This document shows positions 33,565 to 42,765 of a DNA stretch of 52,647 nucleotides, one piece after another. The stretch's first letter is position 1. Each line of letters opens with the position of its first letter. Below the pieces are notes generated by a model that saw only the letters and a list, made by a program, of their open reading frames with translations, searched no databases and had not been told where the DNA came from. The stretch is taken from the NCBI GenBank assembly GCA_025359905.1, contig JANYDF010000093.1:1-52647 (forward strand), read 5' to 3'. A program made the translations under genes and the position numbers. Source of the DNA: Rhodospirillales bacterium. Its GTDB lineage: Bacteria > Pseudomonadota > Alphaproteobacteria > Acetobacterales > Acetobacteraceae.

Positions 33565-34404
33565 ATGCTGAGCAGCGAACAGCGGCAACGCTATGATACC
33601 GATGGCTACCTGATCCTGCCGGACTTCAAGTCCGCCGCCGAGATCGCCGCCCTGCGCCAGCGTGCCGCCGAGATCGTCGCGGCGTTCGACCCCGCCGAGT
33701 CGAAATCCGTGTTCACCACCAACGATCAGGGCAAACGCACCGACCGCTGGTTTCTGGACAGCGGCGACAAGGTGCGCTGCTTCTTCGAGGAAGAAGCGTT
33801 CGACGCGGCAGGCGAACTGAAACAGGCCAAGGCGCTGTCGATCAACAAGATCGGCCACGCCATGCACGACCTCGACCCGGTGTTCGACGCCTTCGCGCAT
33901 GATCCGCGCTTGGGCGAAATCGCGGCTGGGATCGGGCTGGCGCGGCCGCAGATTTGGCAATCCATGTATATCTTCAAGCAACCCGGCATCGGCGGCGAAG
34001 TGCGCTGGCACCAGGACGCCACGTTCTTCGAGACCGACCCGATCAGTGTGACCACGTTCTGGTTCGCGCTGGAGGACGCCGATCTGTCGAACGGCTGCCT
34101 GTGGGTCGAACCGGGTGGCCACAAAGGCCCGCTGCGCGAACGCTTCGTGCGCGAGGGCGACGCCACGCACATCGAAACGCTCGATACAACGCCGTGGCCC
34201 AGCGACGGCGCCGCCGTTCCGGTGGAGGTGAAGGCGGGTACCCTGGTGCTGTTCGGCGGCAGGTTGCCGCATTACAGCGCACCAAATCGCTCGCCAGTTT
34301 CGCGCCATGCATTTACCTTGCACGTCACGGATGGAACGGCCGCCTACGCGCCAAGCAATTGGCTGCAACGCGGGCCGGAGATGCCGCTGCGGGGGTTCGT
34401 CTAA
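33565..34404 (+). CDS. Phytanoyl-CoA dioxygenase (PhyH) family protein
   Basis: This 279-residue Fe(II)/2-oxoglutarate-type oxygenase has the metal-binding HQD at 149-151 (VRWHQDATFFET) and a distal histidine at about 236 (LPHYSAPNRSP), followed by arginines suited to 2-oxoglutarate binding. The N-terminal RYDTDGYLILPDF is typical. It hydroxylates an unknown substrate using O2. The PanE-like gene starts three bases after its stop, so they form a pair, and both are divergent from the sugar dehydrogenase. The family is broad and the substrate cannot be read from the sequence. Confidence 0.88.
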   Translation: MLSSEQRQRYDTDGYLILPDFKSAAEIAALRQRAAEIVAAFDPAESKSVFTTNDQGKRTDRWFLDSGDKVRCFFEEEAFDAAGELKQAKALSINKIGHAMHDLDPVFDAFAHDPRLGEIAAGIGLARPQIWQSMYIFKQPGIGGEVRWHQDATFFETDPISVTTFWFALEDADLSNGCLWVEPGGHKGPLRERFVREGDATHIETLDTTPWPSDGAAVPVEVKAGTLVLFGGRLPHYSAPNRSPVSRHAFTLHVTDGTAAYAPSNWLQRGPEMPLRGFV

Positions 34405-34407
34405 CAC

Positions 34408-35334
34408 ATGGCAAAAATTGCAATCGTCGGCTGTGGCGCGATGGGATCGGTGTACGCGGCGCTGATGGCGACCGCCGGGCACGAGGTGTTCGGCATCACG
34501 TCGTGGCCCGACCACGCGGCGGCAATCAACGCGCACGGTTTGCGGGTAGAAGGCATCAGCGGCGACCGCACGGTGCGCATTCGCGCCAGCACCACGACCG
34601 ACGGCATCGGGCCGTGCGATCTGGTGATCGTCGCCACCAAGGCCTACGACATCGACGCTGCCGCCGCCTCGGTGCCACCGTTGCTCGGGCCCAATACGCC
34701 GGTGCAGGCCATTCAGAACGGACTTGGCTCGGCGGAACGGGTGGCGGACGTGGTCGGCGCTGACCGGGTCGCGGTTGGCGTGGTGGGCGGCTTCGGCGCT
34801 TCGATCAAGGCGCCCGGCCACGCGCATCACAACGGCATGGAGATGATCCGCTTCGGCGCTTACGCCGGGATGGACCGCGCCACGCTGGAGCGTTCGGCGG
34901 AACCCTGGGTGTCGGGCGGATTCAAGGTGGCGCTGTTCGACGATATTGCCCGCATGGTGTGGGAAAAGCTCATTATGAACGTGGCGTTTTCCGGCACCTG
35001 CTGCCTGACCGGGCTGACCCTCGGCGAGGTGATGGCCAGCGAATACGCCTGGAAAGTCGCCGAAGCCTGCTCGCGTGAGGCGGTGGCCGTCGCAGCGGCT
35101 GCAGGCATCAAGCTCGACGTCGGCGATCCGATTGAGCACGTGCGTCGACTCGGTGGCAAAATTCCAAACGCGCGCCCGTCCACGCTGCTCGATCAGATGG
35201 CCGGGCGGCGCTGCGAGATCGACGCGATCAACGGCTCCATCCCGCGCGTTGGCGCGAAATTCGGCGTGCGCGCGCCGGTGAACGAGGCGGTGGTGGCGCT
35301 GGTGAAGCTGAAGGAAGCGGGTTTCGTGGCCTAG
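34408..35334 (+). CDS. 2-dehydropantoate 2-reductase (PanE/ApbA) family protein
   Basis: This 308-residue NADPH-dependent ketoacid reductase begins with IAIVGCGAMGSVYAALMATAGHEV, and has the family's lysine in LVIVATKAYD and the C-terminal helical domain with MVWEKLIMNVAFSG (Lys-x3-Asn). Members reduce 2-dehydropantoate to pantoate for coenzyme A, but many paralogues act on other 2-oxo acids. Sitting in a pair with PhyH among sugar-acid genes, it may be such a paralogue rather than the pantothenate enzyme. Its stop shares CTAG with the stop of the convergent DgoA gene. Confidence 0.85.
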   Translation: MAKIAIVGCGAMGSVYAALMATAGHEVFGITSWPDHAAAINAHGLRVEGISGDRTVRIRASTTTDGIGPCDLVIVATKAYDIDAAAASVPPLLGPNTPVQAIQNGLGSAERVADVVGADRVAVGVVGGFGASIKAPGHAHHNGMEMIRFGAYAGMDRATLERSAEPWVSGGFKVALFDDIARMVWEKLIMNVAFSGTCCLTGLTLGEVMASEYAWKVAEACSREAVAVAAAAGIKLDVGDPIEHVRRLGGKIPNARPSTLLDQMAGRRCEIDAINGSIPRVGAKFGVRAPVNEAVVALVKLKEAGFVA

Positions 35335-35966
35335 CGCTGCCCGCCTCCGGCATGCCGCAGCCCCGACATCAGCGCCGCCGCCTTGGCCGCGACCGTCTCG
35401 GCACTGTCGCCCGCTTTGTAGATCGACGAGGCCATGCCGAACCCGGCAGCCCCGGCCGCAAGCCAGGGCTGCATGTTTTCGGCGCCGATGCCGCCGACCG
35501 GCAGCACGAGGGTTGCCGGCGGAAGCACGGCGCGGATGCCTTTCAGTACGGCCGGCGTGGCGGCTTCGGCGGGGAATAGCTTCAGGCCATCGGCCCCGGC
35601 GTCCAGCATGGCGAACGCCTCGGTGGGGGTGAAGAAGCCGGGGCAGGCGATCATGCCGTGTTGTTTGGCCTGCCGCACCACGCCACCCGCCGCGTGCGGG
35701 GTCACGATCAGGCGGCCGCCGAAGGCGTCGATTTCGTTGACCTGATCGACTGTCATCACCGTGCCCGCGCCAATCAGCATCTTGCTGCCGTAGCGCTGCA
35801 CCAGACGGCGAATGCTCTCGATCGGGTCCGGCGAGTTCATCGGCACTTCGACGATGACGATGCCGGCCGCTTCCAGGGCGGCGGCGATGTCCACCACTTC
35901 GTCCGGCCGCACGCCGCGCAGAATGGCGATCAGCGGGCAGCGTGCCAGCCAGGACTTCAATTCCAT
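35331..35966 (-). CDS. dgoA: 2-dehydro-3-deoxy-6-phosphogalactonate aldolase
   Basis: This 211-residue class I aldolase of the KDPG/KDPGal family cleaves 2-dehydro-3-deoxy-6-phosphogalactonate to pyruvate and glyceraldehyde-3-phosphate. The Schiff-base lysine is in GLKLFPAE (about K129), the catalytic glutamate is in VIVEVPMNSPDP (about E40), and the N-terminal CPLIAILRGVRPDE is diagnostic. The VPMNSPDP and FGMASSIYKAGDS regions fit the galactonate rather than the gluconate type. It overlaps the upstream kinase gene by ten bases, so the two are translated together. Confidence 0.92.
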   Translation of the reverse strand: MELKSWLARCPLIAILRGVRPDEVVDIAAALEAAGIVIVEVPMNSPDPIESIRRLVQRYGSKMLIGAGTVMTVDQVNEIDAFGGRLIVTPHAAGGVVRQAKQHGMIACPGFFTPTEAFAMLDAGADGLKLFPAEAATPAVLKGIRAVLPPATLVLPVGGIGAENMQPWLAAGAAGFGMASSIYKAGDSAETVAAKAAALMSGLRHAGGGQR

Positions 35967-36838
35967 GATGCGTCTCTCCCGATCATTGCCAAACCGCGCG
36001 CCGCCGCATCCTCGTCATGTATTTCGGCTTGCGCGCCGCAGGCCTCGATGGCTTGCGCATACAGCGCGCACAGCGCCGTCGAGCCGATCAAATGCACCGT
36101 GCCGCCGCCATGCGCCAACGCGGCGCGCACTTCATGGCCGATGAGCAACCCAGATAAATAAGAACCACTTTCGGCCTCGCTGAGCCGCCCGAACAGTCCC
36201 AGCGTGCGCACGCCGAACAGGTGATGCAGCAAATGCCCCGGATCGGCCGAGCGGGCCAGTCCGCGCGCGAAGCCGGATGGATCGGTCGGCCCATCCTTGA
36301 TCATGCGGCCCAGAATGGTGTGGCCACGCAGGGCGGCAAACGCCTCGCCGCTTAGGTAGGTGGCAAATCCGGCGACCTTACCGTTGGCGATGCTGGCCCA
36401 TTTGCTATGGCTGCCGGGCAGGCAGGCAATGCCGTCGCGGCCAAGTGCGCCGAGCACGCCGGCGATTTGGGTTTCCTCGCCGCGCATCACTTCCGGCGTG
36501 CCTGCGGCGTCACTGTGCGTAAGGCCCGGCACCAGCAACACCTGCGCGCCGTCGAACGGCACCCGCACCAGGGCGGCGGCGATCTCGGCAGGGCCCGCTG
36601 GGCACGCCAGATACGGCGCTTCCTGCCAGCCCTGGCGGCTGCCGATCATCCCCGACATCAGAATGCGGGTCGCCCCGCCCGCGATCCAGTCGCCCACCTG
36701 ACGCAGCAATTCCTCGGCGAATCGGCCGCCTTCGATGGTCAGGATGCCGCGCGCGGCGGCGCGGCGTTCCAGAATGCGCCCGCCCGCGTCCAGCCGGAAC
36801 GCGCGGAAACTGCTGGTGCCCCAATCGACAGCGATCAT
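35957..36838 (-). CDS. dgoK: 2-dehydro-3-deoxygalactonokinase
   Basis: This 293-residue kinase starts MIAVDWGTSSFRAFRLDAGG, the phosphate-binding opening of the DgoK family, and contains GSHSKWASIANGKVAGFATYLSGE, also characteristic. It phosphorylates 2-dehydro-3-deoxygalactonate at C6, feeding DgoA. The ATG at 36838 has a strong GGAGGG upstream; the open frame beyond it is not protein-like. The gene pair DgoK-DgoA completes the last two steps of the De Ley-Doudoroff pathway, which may start with the dehydrogenase at 32540-33466. Confidence 0.92.
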   Translation of the reverse strand: MIAVDWGTSSFRAFRLDAGGRILERRAAARGILTIEGGRFAEELLRQVGDWIAGGATRILMSGMIGSRQGWQEAPYLACPAGPAEIAAALVRVPFDGAQVLLVPGLTHSDAAGTPEVMRGEETQIAGVLGALGRDGIACLPGSHSKWASIANGKVAGFATYLSGEAFAALRGHTILGRMIKDGPTDPSGFARGLARSADPGHLLHHLFGVRTLGLFGRLSEAESGSYLSGLLIGHEVRAALAHGGGTVHLIGSTALCALYAQAIEACGAQAEIHDEDAAARGLAMIGRDASWN

Positions 36839-36903
36839 GCCGGTCCCTCCGCTGCCGTTTGAGCCACCGTTTGCGCCCGCGCGCAAGCGTGGCAGCGGCG
36901 GCG

Positions 36904-37719
36904 TCAGCCGAACTGGTAGCCCGAGTTGGCCTTGCCAGCGATATGGCCGTGGAACGCCAGTTGCCCGCGATCCATTCCGGCGGCCCCGGCAGCGACCATC
37001 AGCGGCAGCAGGTGCTCGGCGCGCGGGTGGCAGTCCAGCGCATGCGGCGCTTTGTCCCAGGCGGTCAGGCCGCGATCGCGCGCCGCCGGGTCGGGATCGG
37101 TGACGGTCGCGGTCAGCCACGCATCGAAGCGTTCGGACGGGGTAACGCCGCGCGGGTCGAAGAACTGGCGCAGATTGTGATACGAATTGCCGGACCCGAC
37201 GATCAGCACGCCCTGATCGCGCAGCGGCGCCAGCGCGCGGCCGATGGCCAGATGCTGCGCCGGGTCGAGATCGCGCTGCAAAGACAATTGCAGGATCGGC
37301 ACATCCGCCTTCGGGTAGATGAGCAGAAACGGCACGAACACGCCGTGGTCGAGCCCGCGCTCACTATCGGCGCCGGTCTCGAACCCCGCGCTGTTCAGCA
37401 GTGCTGCAACTTCAGCGGCCAGCGCCGGGGCGCCGGGGGCGGGGTATTGCAGGCGGTAGGTGTGGTCGGGGAAGCCGTAATAGTCGAACAACAGCGGGGG
37501 CGACGGAGCGATGTTCAGCGTGGGGCGCGCTTCTTCCCAGTGGCCGGAAATCACCAGCACCGCTTTCGGCCGCACGCCCAGCGCAGCGTCGATGCCGCGC
37601 AGATAGGCGGCGGTGCTGTCCCAGGTGTCGGCCGGCAGGCCGCGCATCGGTTCCATGAAAAAGCACGGCCCGCCGCCGTGCGGGATGAACAGCGTGGGCA
37701 GGCGCTGGCTGTCGGCCAT
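36904..37719 (-). CDS. DODA-type (YgiD) extradiol ring-cleavage dioxygenase
   Basis: This 271-residue enzyme belongs to the LigB-like class III extradiol group. Metal-binding histidines are visible in LFIPHGGGPCFFME and in VLVISGHWEEARP, with another in the C-terminal FDYYGFPDHTYRL or later HDH-type region (GLDHGVFVPF). YgiD members open the ring of DOPA and related catechols using Zn or Fe. The ATG at 37719 is preceded by AAAGGAG; longer starts lack this. A small operator-like inverted repeat lies about 75 bases upstream. Physiological substrate unknown. Confidence 0.9.
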   Translation of the reverse strand: MADSQRLPTLFIPHGGGPCFFMEPMRGLPADTWDSTAAYLRGIDAALGVRPKAVLVISGHWEEARPTLNIAPSPPLLFDYYGFPDHTYRLQYPAPGAPALAAEVAALLNSAGFETGADSERGLDHGVFVPFLLIYPKADVPILQLSLQRDLDPAQHLAIGRALAPLRDQGVLIVGSGNSYHNLRQFFDPRGVTPSERFDAWLTATVTDPDPAARDRGLTAWDKAPHALDCHPRAEHLLPLMVAAGAAGMDRGQLAFHGHIAGKANSGYQFG

Positions 37720-37792
37720 GACGATCTCCTTTCGGTGTGTTGAACCGCTGGAAGCAGATGGTCCCGTCATTCGATAAAGAAAACCGGCAATC

Positions 37793-37813
37793 TCTCGATC
37801 AAATTTATCGAGA
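37793..37813. promoter_or_regulatory. Inverted repeat upstream of the dioxygenase gene
   Basis: The arms TCTCGAT (37793-37799) and ATCGAGA (37807-37813) are exact complements around the AT-rich spacer CAAATTT. Another CGAT-containing half-site (TTCGATAAAG) lies at about 37770-37779. The cluster sits in the 113-base gap between the dioxygenase start at 37719 and the end of the upstream LLM gene on the same strand. Its form, seven-base arms with an AT-rich centre, suits an activator or LysR-type operator. Confidence 0.5.
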
Positions 37814-37832
37814 TTTCCGATGGCAACGCGCG

Positions 37833-38861
37833 CTAAGCTACCATGTCACGCACCATCGGAATCACCTTGGTGCCGTATAGTTCGATGCTGCGCATGAGCT
37901 TTTCGTGCGGCAGCGCGCCCATGCTGTACTTCATGTCGAAACGCGCCAGCCCGAGCGCCTTGACGGTGGCGGCGATGCGCCGTGCCACGGTTTCAGGCGC
38001 GCCGATATACAGCGAGCCGCGCGCAGCTTCGCTCTCGAACTCGGCGCGCGCCATCGGCGGCCAGCCGCGCTCGCCGCCGATGCGGTCGCGCATCTGCTTG
38101 TAATCGGCCCATAATTCTTCGTGCGCCTGCGCGTCCGTGTCGGCCACGTAGCCGTGCGAGTGCACGCCGATGCCGTGCGCCGGCATCCGCAACTCGCCGC
38201 ACGCGCGGTGATACAGCTCGACATACGGTTTGAACCGCTTCGGGTCGCCGCCGATGATCGCCAGCATCAGCGCCATGTCGTAGCGCGCCGCGCGCACCAC
38301 CGATTCCGGGCTGCCGCCGACGCCGATCCAAGTTTTCAGCCGTCCGGTTTCGATGGGCGGAAACACGCGCTGATTCTTCAGCGCCGGGCGCAGCTTGCCC
38401 TGCCACGTCACCGAATCCTGCTGCACCAGCTTGGCGAACAGATCGAGCTTTTCCTCGAACAGCACCTCGTATTGCGACAACTCGAAGCCGAACAGCGGGA
38501 ACGATTCGGTGAACGAGCCGCGCCCGAGGATGACTTCGGCGCGGCCGTTCGACGCTGCGTTCAGCGTGGAAAACCGTTGGAACACCCGGATTGGGTCATC
38601 CGAACTCAGCACCGTCACCGCCGAGCCGAGCCGGATGCGGCTGGTGCGCCCGGCGATGGTGGCCAGTACCATTTCCGGCGAGGAGATGGCGAAGTCGGCC
38701 CGGTGATGCTCGCCAAGGCCGATGAAGTCGATGCCGAGCTGGTCGGCCAGCACGGCTTCCTCGACAATGTTGCGAATCACCTGGGCGTGCGGCAGCAATT
38801 GGCCAGCGCTGCGGGTGACGTCGCCAAAGGTGTCGAGGCCGAGTTCGAGTTGATCCGCCAT
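37833..38861 (-). CDS. LLM-class flavin-dependent oxidoreductase
   Basis: This 342-residue protein is a luciferase-like monooxygenase of the bacterial LLM class. It opens with LELGLDTFGDVTRSAGQLL and has EHHRADFAISSPEMVLATIAGRTSRIRLGSAVTVLSSDDP, characteristic of the flavin pocket, followed by ILGRGSFTESFPLFG. GGAGGACCC lies directly upstream of the ATG at 38861. Such enzymes use reduced FMN or F420 and O2 to oxidise small organics. It is followed downstream by the DODA gene, so the two could act on related substrates, but a regulatory-looking site separates them. Confidence 0.9.
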   Translation of the reverse strand: MADQLELGLDTFGDVTRSAGQLLPHAQVIRNIVEEAVLADQLGIDFIGLGEHHRADFAISSPEMVLATIAGRTSRIRLGSAVTVLSSDDPIRVFQRFSTLNAASNGRAEVILGRGSFTESFPLFGFELSQYEVLFEEKLDLFAKLVQQDSVTWQGKLRPALKNQRVFPPIETGRLKTWIGVGGSPESVVRAARYDMALMLAIIGGDPKRFKPYVELYHRACGELRMPAHGIGVHSHGYVADTDAQAHEELWADYKQMRDRIGGERGWPPMARAEFESEAARGSLYIGAPETVARRIAATVKALGLARFDMKYSMGALPHEKLMRSIELYGTKVIPMVRDMVA

Positions 38862-38943
38862 GGGTCCTCCGCCGGAATGCGGGCGCGCAGGCCCTGGGCC
38901 GTTTATGTCAGCGCCGTGTCTAGGGCAGATTCCGCGGGGGCGG

Positions 38944-39846
38944 CTAGCTTGCCGGACTGCTCCCGGTCAAATACCCGGCCAGCCCTGCCGCCAAATGGTC
39001 GAACAGTAGGCGCACCCGGCGGCTATGGCGCAGGTCTTCGTGCATGGCGAGCCAGATTTCCATTGGCAGCGCCACGACGCCGGGCAGCACTGGCACCAGG
39101 TCTGGCTCGCGCGCCGCCAGTGGGTCTTGATAGATACCGATGCCCAGCCCGGCGCGCAGGGCGGCGAGGCTTGCGTTGTCGTTGTCGCAGCGCCACGCGA
39201 AGTCCTCGCGGGTCAGTCCGAACCGCGCCATGGCCGCACCGCGTCCGCCGGTAAATTTCTGATCAAAGCCGAGCAACGTGTGTTGTGCAGCGTCGGCCAA
39301 GGCAACGGGCTGGCCGTGCGCCGCCACATAGCTGCGATGCGCGTACAGCCCGAGCCTGACCGCACCGATGCGCCGTGTCAGCAGCGCATCCTGTGTTGGG
39401 CGGACATGGCGCACCGCGATGTCCGCGTCACGGCGAAGCAGGTCCTGGGATTGGTTGCTGACCAGCAGTTCCAGCGCGATGCCGGGATGGGCTGCGCGGA
39501 AGCTGGCGAGCAAGGGGGGCAGCACTTCAGCACTCATGATCTCGCTGGCGGTCAGCCGCACGGTGCCGTGGGCGCTTTCCGCTGCGCCGGACGCGGTGCG
39601 GCGGAACGCGGCGGCGGCGGCTTCCATCGCCTCGGCGTGCGGCAGCAATTCGAGCGCGGCGGGTGTTGGGTGCAGCCCGGCCGGTGAGCGGGTGAACAGC
39701 TTGCCGCCGAGGGCATCCTCGAGTGTAGCGATGTGGCGGCTGAGGGTGGGCTGCGTCAGCCCAAGCCCGCGCGCCGCCGCCGACAGGCTGCGCAGGCGGA
39801 CGGTGAAGAGGAAGGAGCGGTACAGCTCCCAGCCCGGGTCATTCAT
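38944..39846 (-). CDS. LysR-family transcriptional regulator
   Basis: This 300-residue regulator has an N-terminal winged helix-turn-helix (SLSAAARGLGLTQPTLSRHIATLEDALGGKLFTRSPAGLHPT, about 18-60) and a C-terminal substrate-binding domain beginning near residue 90. It is divergent from the epimerase-like gene that starts at 39938, the arrangement in which LysR proteins usually control their neighbour. The intergenic region is unusually AT-rich and holds possible T-N11-A-like sites. The inducer is unknown. Confidence 0.92.
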   Translation of the reverse strand: MNDPGWELYRSFLFTVRLRSLSAAARGLGLTQPTLSRHIATLEDALGGKLFTRSPAGLHPTPAALELLPHAEAMEAAAAAFRRTASGAAESAHGTVRLTASEIMSAEVLPPLLASFRAAHPGIALELLVSNQSQDLLRRDADIAVRHVRPTQDALLTRRIGAVRLGLYAHRSYVAAHGQPVALADAAQHTLLGFDQKFTGGRGAAMARFGLTREDFAWRCDNDNASLAALRAGLGIGIYQDPLAAREPDLVPVLPGVVALPMEIWLAMHEDLRHSRRVRLLFDHLAAGLAGYLTGSSPAS

Positions 39847-39937
39847 CTATTCATGTATAGTTATTCCACATAATACCGCAATTCCCGAATGGACGGCCGC
39901 GCGTCAGAGTCCCGGCATGGCGAAACCGGAGAGTGTG
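39847..39937. promoter_or_regulatory. AT-rich divergent LysR/epimerase promoter region
   Basis: The 91 bases between the divergent LysR and epimerase-like genes are markedly AT-rich in their first 40 bases. CTAT-N6-ATAG at 39847-39860 is an imperfect palindrome close to a LysR half-site, followed by ATAAT-like boxes at about 39870. I take the stretch as the regulator's own operator and the promoters of both genes. No single -35/-10 pair stands out. Confidence 0.5.
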
Positions 39938-40885
39938 ATGAGCGAGCGGCGGACGGCGTTGGTGATCGGAGCCAGTGGCGGGGCAGGCGGTGCGGTGGCG
40001 CAGGCCTTGCTGGCGCATGGCTGGCGAGTGCGTGGCATGAGCCGCACGCCGCGCACCGGGCAAGGCATCGAATGGGTGCGGGGCGATGCGCTGCTGGCGG
40101 ACGACGTGCTGCGCGCCGCCGCCGGTGTGTCGGTGATCTTTCACGGCGCCAATCCGCCCGGCTACCGCAACTGGCGTGGTCTGGCGCTGCCGATGCTGCG
40201 CCACGCCGTCGCGGCGGCGGTGGCCAGCGGGGCGCGGCTGATCGTGCCGGGCAACATCTATAACTATGGGCCGGATGCCGGAGCGTTACTCAGCGAAACC
40301 ACGCCGCAGCATCCGCGCACCCGCAAGGGCGCGGTGCGGGTGGACATGGAGGCGTTGCTCGTCACCACGCCGGGGCTGCGCGCGCTGGTGCTGCGGGCTG
40401 GGGATTTCTTCGGCGGGACCGGGGCAAGCAACTGGTTTAGTGCGGCGATGGTCAAACCGGGCCGCGCGTTACGCTCGGTGACTGATCCCTGCGCGCCGGG
40501 CGTCGGCCACGCCTGGGCCTTTCTGCCTGATCTAGCGGAGACGGTGGCGCAATTGGCGGAGATTGAGCACCGGCTGCCCGCGTTCGACACGTTTCACTTC
40601 GGTGGTCACTGGACCGATCCGGGGCGGCAGATGGCCGAGGCGGTGCGGCGGGCTTCGGGCAATCCGGCGTTGCCGATCAAGGCCTTCCCCTGGGCGGTGC
40701 TCTGGCTCGGCGCGCCGTTCATGACGTTCCTGCGCGAGATGATCGAGATGCGGTATCTGTGGCGCCGGCCGCTGCGCCTGGACAATCGCAAGTTGGTGGC
40801 GCTGCTCGGCGCGGAGCCGCACACCAAGCTTGATGACGCGGTGCGCGGCAGCTTGACAGCGCTCGGCTGCCTGCCCGCCGGTTAG
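39938..40885 (+). CDS. NAD-dependent epimerase/dehydratase family protein
   Basis: This roughly 315-residue extended-SDR protein starts ALVIGASGGAGGAVAQALLAHGWRV for NAD(P) binding. Instead of the usual YxxxK, the active region reads VPGNIYNYGPDAGALLSETTPQHPRTRKGAVRVDMEALL, so the conserved lysine may be the one before GAVR. I favour the ATG at 39938 (GGAGAGTGTG upstream) over the ATG at 39917. It is divergent from a LysR gene that may regulate it. Its own stop is five bases from the end of the convergent kinase gene. Substrate unknown; sugar- or flavonoid-type reductases fit. Confidence 0.8.
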   Translation: MSERRTALVIGASGGAGGAVAQALLAHGWRVRGMSRTPRTGQGIEWVRGDALLADDVLRAAAGVSVIFHGANPPGYRNWRGLALPMLRHAVAAAVASGARLIVPGNIYNYGPDAGALLSETTPQHPRTRKGAVRVDMEALLVTTPGLRALVLRAGDFFGGTGASNWFSAAMVKPGRALRSVTDPCAPGVGHAWAFLPDLAETVAQLAEIEHRLPAFDTFHFGGHWTDPGRQMAEAVRRASGNPALPIKAFPWAVLWLGAPFMTFLREMIEMRYLWRRPLRLDNRKLVALLGAEPHTKLDDAVRGSLTALGCLPAG

Positions 40886-40890
40886 TTGTT

Positions 40891-41774
40891 CTAGGCTGGC
40901 CGCCCGCCGAGCGTTTGGGCGGCCTTGCCACCTTGGGCGACGCCAGCGGCCAGACAGTCTGGCAAGCTGGCGCCGGCCAGCCGGGCAAGCAGAAACCCGG
41001 CCAGAAAGGCATCGCCCGCGCCGGTGGTGTCGAGCGGCGTAATCGCCTCCGGCGCGACCTCGCAGAAACGATGGCCAGGGCCGGACGCCACCGCACCGGC
41101 AGCACCGCGCGTGATCACCACGGTTCGCCCCGGCGCGCCGAGCGCGGCCAACTGAGCGGCGGGCACCCGTGCGCCGGTGAGGGCGGTGGCTTCGTCGCTG
41201 TTGGCGAACAGAACACTGGCGCGACTGGTCCATTGCCGAAAGCCTAGCGCCCCGGTTTCGGCGAGAAAGCCTGCCGAAGCGGCGTCCACCGTCCAGACAA
41301 TGCCGCGCGCCATCGCAGCAGCAGCGAGCGCCAGCACTGCCGCGCGCGGGCCGGGGGTGAATAGGCTGTAGCCGGACACATGCAGCAGTGCCACGCCGTC
41401 GAGTGCTGACTCGGGCAAATCGGCGCGGCATAGCGTGTCGTTGGCGCCGCGATCGGTCAGAAAACTGCGCTCGCCGTCCGGGTCGAGCAGTGTGACCAGA
41501 AAGCCGGTCGGCAGCGCCGTGTCGCTGGCCAGTTGCGGTTGCACGCCGTGGCGGCGCAAGGCGGCGGTCTGCGCCGCGTGGTCGTCCACGCCCACCCTGC
41601 CGAGGAATCGCACGCTGCCGCCTAGCGCGCCGATCCAGGCCGCTTGGTTGGCGCCCGAACCGCCCGGCGATTGGCGAATGGTCGCCGCCCGGTCGCTGCC
41701 GCGCACCAGCGGGCCGGCCGGGCGGACGATGATGTCGGTCATCACGTCGCCAATCACTAAGATGGTGGGGCCGG

Positions 41775-41778
<4 letters not shown>
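40891..41778 (-). CDS. psuK: PfkB-family kinase, probably pseudouridine kinase
   Basis: This 295-residue ribokinase-fold protein has the PfkB signatures: an N-terminal ILVIGDVMTDIIVR, the GGSGANQAAWIGALGG segment and the C-terminal DTTGAGDAFLAGFLLARL with the catalytic aspartate. Family members include ribokinase and several nucleoside kinases. Its start overlaps the stop of the pseudouridine-5'-phosphate glycosidase gene by four bases, which makes pseudouridine kinase the best call: it would make pseudouridine-5'-phosphate for the glycosidase. Both act in the cytoplasm. Confidence 0.87.
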
Positions 41779-42716
<938 letters not shown>

Positions 42717-42765
42717 GGCGGGACTCTCCTTGCCATGCCGTTCTATGCGGCGGCGCCGCGCGCTG

